27,283 nucleotides of DNA. Origin: HGM04593 sp045636545 (GTDB lineage: Bacteria > Bacteroidota > Bacteroidia > Bacteroidales > Bacteroidaceae). Made by a program: the position numbers and the translations under genes. The notes under the pieces are model-generated. The model was not told the origin of the DNA, made no database searches, and saw only the letters and a program-made list of their open reading frames with translations. Positions 1 through 6,391 of the stretch are shown one piece after another. Within the stretch, counting starts at the first letter, position 1. Every line of letters starts with the position of its first letter. The stretch lies in contig JAZTXR010000068.1 of assembly GCA_045636545.1 (NCBI GenBank), positions 1 through 27,283 of the forward strand, read 5' to 3'.

Positions 1-20
1 TACTAAAATTTAGTGTATTT

Positions 21-101
21 TGTCATTCCGAACCTTGTGTGAGGAATCTCATTATTCGCGGATTCAGAGATCCCTCGTCGCTACGCTCTGTCGGGATGAC
101 A
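21..101. repeat. 81-bp imperfect palindromic intergenic repeat
   Basis: The element is bounded by 11-bp terminal inverted repeats, TGTCATTCCGA at 21-31 and TCGGGATGACA at 91-101, with one mismatch. A second inner pair, GAGGAATCTC at 41-50 and GAGATCCCTC at 67-76, also has one mismatch, so the whole element can fold into a long interrupted hairpin. It lies outside any convincing gene. The look is that of a dispersed, non-coding repeat found between genes in Bacteroidales, but only this copy is visible here, so its repetitive nature is inferred. Confidence 0.6.
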
Positions 102-144
102 GGTTCGCGATTTGATTTAGCTTATATCGAACTCACGTTAACAT

Positions 145-194
145 ACAAGAAATCATCCGGGCAACACAGCAGTGCAGCCCGGATGATTTCTTGT
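145..194 (-). terminator. Strong hairpin, probable terminator of the leftward operon
   Basis: A perfect 18-bp inverted repeat has arms at 145-162 (ACAAGAAATCATCCGGGC) and 177-194, with a 14-nt loop. It starts at the last base of the stop codon of the downstream lysO-like gene. Read leftward, the distal arm ends in a T-rich run, as expected for an intrinsic terminator, although there is no long uninterrupted T tract. It could also protect the 3' end of the mRNA. Confidence 0.75.
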
Positions 195-796
195 TATATC
201 GTACAGAAGAATGTTACCATGAAGGGCACGCAAAAATCGACCACGAATCCGTGATATATTGAGATTATTGTGTATTGCTTGCCCGAGTGGTGTATCACCG
301 ATGGCAGCACAGTGTCCATTGTGGTTGCGCCGCCGGCTGAGATTGGTGACAGCGGCCCGAAGAATTTCACCAGCAACGGTGCTGCGAGCAGGGTGAGCAG
401 CTCGCGTGCGATGTTTGCAAGCAGGGCAAGTGTACCAAGTTCAACGCCTTTATATTCGGTTATAAAGATGCTCGACAGGGAGTAGTAGCCGAATCCCGAA
501 CCCACTGCGAAGCACTCTCCGGCTGTACGGGAATCGAGCAGCAGGTTCACTACAAGGAGCGCCGCCCATGTTCCAAGAATGGTTGCAACAGGCAACAGCA
601 TGAGCCGCTTGGGCAGTTGTTTGAAGCTCTTGATTATGCCCGGGTCGTTGCCTATGCCCACACCCACACAGAACATAAGTGCACACAGCGCACAGAGACT
701 GATGTTGCCTTCGAGTACGTTGGCCGGGATAATCTCTGTCACACCGCAGATGATGCCAAGGAGAAAGAATCCAATGATTATAAGACTACCTTTCAT
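194..796 (-). CDS. LysO-type lysine exporter, C-terminal part (DUF340), 200 aa
   Basis: This hydrophobic protein with about five membrane segments matches the C-terminal two thirds of the LysO (YbjE) lysine exporter family. That family exports L-lysine across the inner membrane. Visible family-like stretches are GSGFGYYSLS, ANIARELL and GGATTMDTVLP. The N-terminal third of the transporter is encoded by the gene immediately upstream. The two genes overlap by 11 bp (ATGAAAGGTAG contains this start and the upstream stop), so they are translationally coupled. Together they total 294 aa, close to the roughly 300 aa of one-piece LysO. Both parts carry a related motif (here VGVGIGNDPGIIKSF), which suggests an internally duplicated fold. 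It is the last gene of the operon and is followed by a hairpin. The family is clear; lysine as the substrate is by family only. Confidence 0.85.
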   Translation of the reverse strand: MKGSLIIIGFFLLGIICGVTEIIPANVLEGNISLCALCALMFCVGVGIGNDPGIIKSFKQLPKRLMLLPVATILGTWAALLVVNLLLDSRTAGECFAVGSGFGYYSLSSIFITEYKGVELGTLALLANIARELLTLLAAPLLVKFFGPLSPISAGGATTMDTVLPSVIHHSGKQYTIISIYHGFVVDFCVPFMVTFFCTI

Positions 797-1070
797 TGTT
801 TTTTTCCTCGTCTTTTTTTACACTTTTCCACAGCAGCATGGCAGCAATGACACTGCCCATAGTGCTCATGACTGCAATGAAGAGCGATTCAAAGCCCAAT
901 GTGTGCAGTGACTTCATGATGTTTGGGTTGCTGCCAACCTCTATACCTAACACGAACAGCAAAACCCATATGAAGCCGGTTGTGAGCCTGCTTATGTGTG
1001 TGAGGCGGTGCCGGCGCATGAGGTAGCCGAATATTATGCCACCGGACATTGTTGCTATCACTATGAACAT
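786..1070 (-). CDS. LysO-type lysine exporter, N-terminal part (DUF340), 94 aa
   Basis: This small membrane protein has about three hydrophobic segments and a basic, charged tail (KKDEEKNNER). It corresponds to the N-terminal part of one-piece LysO exporters. Its motif LGIEVGSNPNIMKSL is echoed in the downstream subunit as VGVGIGNDPGIIKSF, so the two halves look like diverged copies of one unit. The gene ends inside the start region of the C-terminal gene, and a run of seven A residues in the coding strand lies just before the overlap. It starts 28 bp after the nuclease gene. I believe split lysO genes are usual in Bacteroidales, so a sequencing frameshift is not the favoured explanation. Alone it is unlikely to transport anything; it probably pairs with the C-terminal protein. 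Confidence 0.8.
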   Translation of the reverse strand: MFIVIATMSGGIIFGYLMRRHRLTHISRLTTGFIWVLLFVLGIEVGSNPNIMKSLHTLGFESLFIAVMSTMGSVIAAMLLWKSVKKDEEKNNER

Positions 1071-1098
1071 AACGTGTGTTTGTGCCGGTTAAATGATA

Positions 1099-1938
1099 TC
1101 AGTTCGCTGTTTTCCAGTCGTTCCAGTTGAACTGGCTTTCGGCTACGGCTTCAATGTCATCGGGGATAAGATGGAAAAAGTCTATCCCGGTAATTTCCTC
1201 TATTTCATCGATACTTTTAGCGTATGTCTGCAGTTTCTTCTTGCCTGCTATGTTCTCGCAGTAGAAACCAATGCCTGTGTAACCGTTTTTATATGCAAGC
1301 AGCACCTTGTAGAAGCCGTTGGGGATGAGTACCCTGTTGTCGCCAATGTAACCGAGCCCTTTCTTGCTTGTGAACACCGGACCGGTGACCACAAGTATCT
1401 TGCCGTAACGGTTGGCGTTGTCGCGTGCAAGTTCCTCGATGCTCTTCCACACACCGCGGTTGAGGTTGCCGTTCTGTGGCGATATGTTAGAGAGGTAGAA
1501 ACTCTCGTCCATGGCCTGTCCGCTCCACTTCATGTCGGCTGCCGGTGCAAGGTGTCCCCGGTCCCATCCGCTGTTCCTGTAGTCGTCATCCACTGCCTGG
1601 CGGCCTTTTACTTTGGGGTCGGGGATGAACTTGCTGCCGCGCGGTTCGGTGCCGTCCACCTCCTCGGCAGTGAGTTCGTATGCCACCCAGTTGGGGTTGC
1701 GGCGCTGCTCATTATATGAGACGGTATAGCCGCAGTGCTCTATTACCTGGCTCTTTGTCGATTTTGTGAACTGCGGTATGGCAAGCCCAATGCCAATCTT
1801 GTCATTGTCTATGTCATCGCTGCCGCTGTCCGCCGGTATCTTGTTGCCGGGATACAGTACTGCCAAAAGTACAATGGCTGCGCATATTACAATCTTTAGC
1901 AATGTGTGCTTGCTTCTTTTCGCCCTCTTCTTTGCCAT
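1099..1938 (-). CDS. Membrane-anchored DNA/RNA non-specific endonuclease, 279 aa
   Basis: The protein belongs to the beta-beta-alpha-metal (NUC1/Serratia-type) non-specific nucleases, which cut DNA and RNA using one divalent metal ion. The signature DRGHLAPAADM begins at residue 126, with catalytic His129, and is followed by NISPQNGNLNRGVW, in which Asn160 fits the metal ligand. A lysine/arginine-rich start and a hydrophobic stretch (about residues 13-29) form an uncleaved anchor or signal peptide, so the domain should act outside the cytoplasm. It lies 12 bp after the GH95 gene and 28 bp before the lysO pair, within the same leftward operon. No immunity-like partner is visible, which favours nutrient scavenging or envelope DNA degradation over a toxin role. 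Confidence in the family is high. Confidence 0.93.
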   Translation of the reverse strand: MAKKRAKRSKHTLLKIVICAAIVLLAVLYPGNKIPADSGSDDIDNDKIGIGLAIPQFTKSTKSQVIEHCGYTVSYNEQRRNPNWVAYELTAEEVDGTEPRGSKFIPDPKVKGRQAVDDDYRNSGWDRGHLAPAADMKWSGQAMDESFYLSNISPQNGNLNRGVWKSIEELARDNANRYGKILVVTGPVFTSKKGLGYIGDNRVLIPNGFYKVLLAYKNGYTGIGFYCENIAGKKKLQTYAKSIDEIEEITGIDFFHLIPDDIEAVAESQFNWNDWKTAN

Positions 1939-1950
1939 TGCTCTTTGGGC

Positions 1951-4455
1951 TTATGCCTTTTTTAGTTTTCCGTTCTTGAGGACAACCTTGTATGTACCGC
2001 CTTTCTTTGTGTTGAAAGAGAGGGTGCTGTCTCCATAACGCAGGTTGCAGCGGCCGCCGTTTGTAGATGTTATCACAGCCTCGGTGAGCTTGCCCTCCTG
2101 CCAGTTGATTGCCATCTCAAAACCACCGCGTGCACGGATGCCGGCAATTCTGCCCTCCTCCCACGCATCGGGCAGTGCGGGCAGCAGGTGGATGAAGCCC
2201 ATGTGGCTCTGCATCAGCATCTCTGTGATACCGGCAGTGCCGCCAAAGTTGCCGTCAATCTGGAATGGTGCGTGTGTGTCCCAAAGGTTGTTGAGTGTTC
2301 CGTTCTTCAACAGGTTGCCAAAGAGGGTGTATGCGTGGTTGCCGTCGTGCAGGCGTGCCCACTGGTTCAGCTTCCAGCCCATGCTCCAGCCTGTGGCGCC
2401 GTCGCCGCGGTGAACAAGGACAACCTTTGATGCCTCGGCAAGCTCGGGTGTCGTTACCGGTGAGATTGTGTGTCCCGGGTGCAGACCAAAGAGGTGGTTG
2501 ACGTGGCGATGCTGGTCGTTGGGGTCGTCAATGTCCTTGCTCCACTCCATGAGCTGCCCGTAGCGGCCGATGGTGTAGGGTACAAGGTTGTCGAGGACGT
2601 TCTTCCACTCCTTGCGCAGGTCGCTGTCAACACCAAGGACTTCGGCTGCAGCTATGGCATCGAGCAGAATCTCGCGTACTACACCGTGTACGAATGTGGC
2701 TCCCTGGTCTATGGGGCCATGCTCGGGTGATGTTGAGGGGGCTGCGGTGTATGTGCCGTCCTCCCGCTTCCACAGATAGTCAACGGTGAAGATTGCGCTG
2801 CTCTTTATGATGTCGTAGCCGGTCTCCTTGAGGAATTTCCTGTCACGGGTGTAGTCATAGTAGTCCCAAACGTGTGTGGCAAGCCAAGGGCCGGCCATGG
2901 GGTTGAAATTCCACGACATATCCTGGCTTATGAGCGGTGCTGTGAAGCCGAAAATGTTGCTTGATATGCTTGCTGTCCAGCCTCGTGCGCCAAAGTATGA
3001 CTTTGCTGTCACTTCGCCCGGCTTCTGCAGTGTGCGTATGAAATCGATGAGCGGCAGTGTACACTCCGGCAGGTTTGTGGCGCACGATGGCCAGTAGTTC
3101 ATCTGCAGGTTGATGTTGTTGTGGTAATCCACACGCCAAGGGCCGTCGACATTGTTGTGCCATATTCCCTGCAGGTTGGCCGGCATGTTGCCCGGGCGTG
3201 AACTTGAGATAAGCAGGTAGCGGCCGAACTGGTAATAGAGTTGCTCCAGTGCGTAGTCGGGCTTTCCGGTGCGGTAGCTTGCAAGGCGTTTGTCGGTGGG
3301 GAGGTTCCTGACGGCAGGGAACTCCATTGTTGTGGGTGCGTTGGGGTTGATGTCCAGCTTCACTCGGTTAAAAAGGGCAGAGTAGTCGGCATAGTGCTCC
3401 TTGAAAAGTTCATCGTATCCCTTTTTGACCGCATTTCTCATCCATGCTTCGGTCGTCTCATCGGGGTTCACGCCAACGTATGCTTTGGGGTCACTGAAAT
3501 CGGGGTCAAAGTTAATCTTGTAATCAGTGTCGGCTGTGACATAGAAACACACCTCGTCGGCCTTCTCAATAACGATTCTGCCGTTTTCAACGCTTGTTTT
3601 TCCGTTCTTTGCAATGGCCTTGATACGTATGGTATACTGCATTCCGTTGTTGTCGAGCCTTGCTTTCCACACAAGGCCATTGTTTCCGTCGCTCTCCATT
3701 GTGCCCTCAGATACAGGGTTGGGGGCGTAGCTGAATGTGAGGTTCTGCATTCCGGGCTTGCTTGCGCTGTACTTCATTGCCAGCACGTTGGCTGGGTACG
3801 ATACAAAGTACTTGCGCTCGAAGTCAACTCCGTCTCTCATGTACTGCACTACGGCAACGGCCGAGTCGAGCGAGAGAATGCGCTTGTAGTCGCCCATGTC
3901 AATGAGGTTGTGTCCGGTCTCGATGTAGAACTCGCCCATTGTGGTGAAGTTTCCGAAACGGAAAGGCTTCTCGCCATAGTATTCATAGGAGGCTGTGCTG
4001 TTGAAATTCTCGCGTGTAAGTTTGGCCGCTTTCTCTTCATCGCCGTCAATGAATGCCTGGCGTATGTCATCGAGCAGGTGAGCCGACTGCTTGTTCACAT
4101 TCCAGTAGTAGTCGGCGCCCTTCTCGGTGTTGGGGCCACCGCGCCACAGAGTCTTCTCGTTCAATGTTATGCGCTCGGCCTCAAGCGAACCCATAATGTT
4201 CGCGCCTATGCTGCCGTTACCGATGGGCAAGGAATAGGATTCCCACTCCTTGTCGGCATTGTAGTTGGCATCGCCTGCCCACTCGGGTTTGCCTTTGCCT
4301 TTCCAAAGGTCGGGGCGGCCGCCATACCATAGTGCGCGGCCATTGAGGGTTGTCGGCTGGTCGAACCATATTGATTGACCGTTGATGTAACCGCTCTGTG
4401 CATTAATTCCAACTGCGCAGAACAAAAGGGCAAGGAGTGCAAATTTCTTTTTCAT
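1951..4455 (-). CDS. Glycoside hydrolase family 95, alpha-L-fucosidase type, 834 aa
   Basis: An exported enzyme with a type I signal peptide (cleavage probably after residues INAQ, position 20). Full-length GH95 architecture is visible: an N-terminal beta-rich domain, an (alpha/alpha)6 barrel, and a C-terminal beta domain. The inverting GH95 active-site signatures are all present: HNNINLQMNYW with the asparagine pair at 447 and 449, PSTSPEHG with the probable general acid Glu578, and FQIDGNFGG with Asp734. The family releases alpha-1,2-linked L-fucose from glycans, and some members act on alpha-L-galactose instead; I cannot tell which from sequence alone. The start follows the upstream stop by only 2 bp. 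The gene sits in an operon with a peptidase and transporters and not in a classical glycan locus, which is unusual. Confidence 0.93.
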   Translation of the reverse strand: MKKKFALLALLFCAVGINAQSGYINGQSIWFDQPTTLNGRALWYGGRPDLWKGKGKPEWAGDANYNADKEWESYSLPIGNGSIGANIMGSLEAERITLNEKTLWRGGPNTEKGADYYWNVNKQSAHLLDDIRQAFIDGDEEKAAKLTRENFNSTASYEYYGEKPFRFGNFTTMGEFYIETGHNLIDMGDYKRILSLDSAVAVVQYMRDGVDFERKYFVSYPANVLAMKYSASKPGMQNLTFSYAPNPVSEGTMESDGNNGLVWKARLDNNGMQYTIRIKAIAKNGKTSVENGRIVIEKADEVCFYVTADTDYKINFDPDFSDPKAYVGVNPDETTEAWMRNAVKKGYDELFKEHYADYSALFNRVKLDINPNAPTTMEFPAVRNLPTDKRLASYRTGKPDYALEQLYYQFGRYLLISSSRPGNMPANLQGIWHNNVDGPWRVDYHNNINLQMNYWPSCATNLPECTLPLIDFIRTLQKPGEVTAKSYFGARGWTASISSNIFGFTAPLISQDMSWNFNPMAGPWLATHVWDYYDYTRDRKFLKETGYDIIKSSAIFTVDYLWKREDGTYTAAPSTSPEHGPIDQGATFVHGVVREILLDAIAAAEVLGVDSDLRKEWKNVLDNLVPYTIGRYGQLMEWSKDIDDPNDQHRHVNHLFGLHPGHTISPVTTPELAEASKVVLVHRGDGATGWSMGWKLNQWARLHDGNHAYTLFGNLLKNGTLNNLWDTHAPFQIDGNFGGTAGITEMLMQSHMGFIHLLPALPDAWEEGRIAGIRARGGFEMAINWQEGKLTEAVITSTNGGRCNLRYGDSTLSFNTKKGGTYKVVLKNGKLKKA

Positions 4456-4457
4456 GA

Positions 4458-4703
4458 TTATCTGTTTTTGTTTTCCAATCCGTTTATATGTTGTATGAGC
4501 CGTGCCACATACTGGCGGTAGCTCAGGTTGTAGTCGCGCTCAAAGCCTGTCGCCTCGGCAATGCGGCGTATTGTTCCTTGCACATCGTCCACACGTTTGA
4601 GTATTCCGCTCCCATCGGTGGCAATGCTGAACAGCTCAATCTCCTTGCCGTTGAACTCGATGAAATATCCGCCTGCTGTCGCTGTCCTTTTCACTGTTGC
4701 CAT
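4458..4703 (-). CDS. Small conserved-looking protein of unknown function, 81 aa
   Basis: I do not recognise this family. The protein starts MATVKRTATAGGYFIEFNGK, looks soluble, has a beta-like first half and a probable helical second half, and has no signal peptide or membrane segment. I place the start at 4703, which is 8 bp after the transporter stop. A longer reading from 4766 would overlap the transporter gene by 55 bp and adds proline- and histidine-rich sequence of no clear character. Its stop is 2 bp before the GH95 start, so it is embedded in the operon and probably translated with its neighbours. Its composition and position support a real gene. It might be an accessory factor of the transporter, but nothing in the sequence proves it. 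Confidence 0.7.
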   Translation of the reverse strand: MATVKRTATAGGYFIEFNGKEIELFSIATDGSGILKRVDDVQGTIRRIAEATGFERDYNLSYRQYVARLIQHINGLENKNR

Positions 4704-4711
4704 AGCGTGTG

Positions 4712-6370
4712 TCAGATGAGGAGCATTACAACCAGCTGGATTATCACCACCCTGAGGAACATGCACACCGGGTAGACGGTGGCGTATGCAACCGAGGGGT
4801 TGTCGCCGTCAATGCTGTCATTGACGTATGTGAGCGCCATGGGGTTTGCCATGGAGCCACACAGCAGACCGGCTATAGAACCGAAGTCGAGCTTCATTAC
4901 GCGCAGCGCGAACAGGCCAATGAGCACCACGGGCACGAATGTTATGAGCAGTCCAAGGAGAAGCCACAAGGCACCCTCGGGGCGTACGATGGTTTCAAAG
5001 AAATGTGCACCGGCATCCAATCCCAGGCAGGCCAGGTAGAGGTTGAGGCCTATTGCTCTCAACATCATGTTGGCGCTCTGCGTGGTGTAGGTTATCATGT
5101 GCAGGCGCGGGCCGAATGTGCCTATGAGGATACCCACAATAATGGGGCCGCCGGCAAGGCCAAGCTTCACGGGAACCGAAATCCCGGGGATTGCAAGCGG
5201 AATGCTACCCACCATCAGGCCAAGTATCATGCCAATGAATACCGATACGAGGTTGGGCTCGTTGAGGCTCTTTACTGCGTTGCCAAGAATCTTCTCCACG
5301 CGTTTTATATCGGCAGTCTCGCCCACCACGGTAAGGCGGTCGCCAAGCTGCAGTACCAGGTTGGGGGTGGCAAGCAACTGCACGCCTGAACGGTACACGC
5401 GGCTGATGTTTATGCCGTAGTTGTTGCGCAGGCGCAGGGCGGCGAGCTTCTTTCCATTGATTTCGGGGCGGGTGACAATGATGCGCTGCGATGTCAGTTC
5501 GCTGTCAATCTTGTTCCAGTCGATGTCCTCGGCGTTCCAGTCCTTCTGTTCCTGTTTGCCGAATATCTGTCGCAGGCTGTCGCTCTCCTCGGGCTTGGTG
5601 ATGACAAGCAGAATGTCATTCTCCTGCAGCACTCTGTCGGACATCGGGATGAGCACGTGCCCCTCGTGCCACATACGTGAAATGACGAAATGGTTGTGCC
5701 TGTCGTGAATCTCGGCAATCGTCTTGCCGAAAATATCGGGGTTGGTAACGCAATAACTTGCGATGAAAACGTTCTTTTTGTGTTTGCTGTCGGGTTGTGG
5801 CATATCGCCTGGTCTTACAAAAACCTTGCGCAGGAAAATGAGTGCGAATATAACTCCCACAACACCCAACGGGTAGGTCAATGCGCAGCTCAATGCAGCT
5901 CCGCTGCTCTCCACTCCAAGCTGTTTGAGTGTCTGCTGTGCAGCCGCAAGTGCCGGGGTGTTTGTGGTGGCACCGCACAATATTCCCGACATGTCCGGGA
6001 TTGCGACCTTTGCACCAAAACTCAAGGCAATTGCAAGCAGTGTGCCGGTGAGCAGCACGCCTATGGCGGGAAGCAACAGCCTTGTTCCGCCGCTGCGCAT
6101 GGAACTGAAGAAACCGGGGCCTACCTGCAGGCCAAGTGCATAGACAAAGAGCACAAGGCCGAATGTCTCGGCATATAAGAGCATCTGTCCGTCTATAGTG
6201 AGCCCGAAGTGCCCGGCCAGGATACCTGTGAAAAAGACAAAGGTGATGCCGAGCGAGATGCCGAAGAAGCGTATGCGCCCGAGCATGAGTCCTATGGCCG
6301 AGATTATCGAAAGCACAACGATTGCCTGCAGTGCCGAGTGTCCGATGAAAAGGGTGTGGAGGTAGTCCAT
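4712..6370 (-). CDS. AspT/YidE-family antiporter-like transporter with two RCK-C domains, 552 aa
   Basis: An inner-membrane carrier of the aspartate:alanine exchanger (AAEx/YidE/YbjL) family. It has the usual order: an N-terminal block of membrane helices (about residues 5-180), a cytoplasmic region with two TrkA-C (RCK-C) modules (about 200-265 and 290-362), and a second membrane block (about 373-552). The two membrane blocks carry paired motifs, LCGATTNTPALA near 131 and LCGSMANPMALTY near 503, which show the internal duplication. Founding members swap aspartate for alanine and so generate proton-motive force, but most relatives have no known substrate. The gene follows the S46 peptidase by 21 bp. 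An enzyme releasing Asp/Glu dipeptides next to such a carrier suggests acidic amino acid or dipeptide traffic; that substrate is inferred. Confidence 0.88.
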   Translation of the reverse strand: MDYLHTLFIGHSALQAIVVLSIISAIGLMLGRIRFFGISLGITFVFFTGILAGHFGLTIDGQMLLYAETFGLVLFVYALGLQVGPGFFSSMRSGGTRLLLPAIGVLLTGTLLAIALSFGAKVAIPDMSGILCGATTNTPALAAAQQTLKQLGVESSGAALSCALTYPLGVVGVIFALIFLRKVFVRPGDMPQPDSKHKKNVFIASYCVTNPDIFGKTIAEIHDRHNHFVISRMWHEGHVLIPMSDRVLQENDILLVITKPEESDSLRQIFGKQEQKDWNAEDIDWNKIDSELTSQRIIVTRPEINGKKLAALRLRNNYGINISRVYRSGVQLLATPNLVLQLGDRLTVVGETADIKRVEKILGNAVKSLNEPNLVSVFIGMILGLMVGSIPLAIPGISVPVKLGLAGGPIIVGILIGTFGPRLHMITYTTQSANMMLRAIGLNLYLACLGLDAGAHFFETIVRPEGALWLLLGLLITFVPVVLIGLFALRVMKLDFGSIAGLLCGSMANPMALTYVNDSIDGDNPSVAYATVYPVCMFLRVVIIQLVVMLLI

Positions 6371-6391
6371 GTTCTTCTTTCCGCTTTTGTG

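Noticed and set aside
39..254. 71-aa forward reading frame at the left edge
   Set aside because: It runs through the palindromic repeat and the terminator hairpin and has no family character.
1093..1719. 208-aa forward reading frame opposite the nuclease gene
   Set aside because: It is an antisense frame over a gene with clear catalytic motifs and is cysteine/valine-rich in the way typical of mirror frames.
1099..1938. Nuclease as a toxin with an immunity partner
   Set aside because: No small immunity-like gene is adjacent and no secretion-system or toxin-delivery domain is fused; scavenging is simpler.
3241..4332. 363-aa forward reading frame opposite the GH95 gene
   Set aside because: It is long only because of codon bias on the opposite strand; the GH95 frame carries all family signatures.
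4458..4766. Longer 102-aa version of the small unknown protein
   Set aside because: It would overlap the transporter gene by 55 bp; the start at 4703 gives a normal 8-bp gap.
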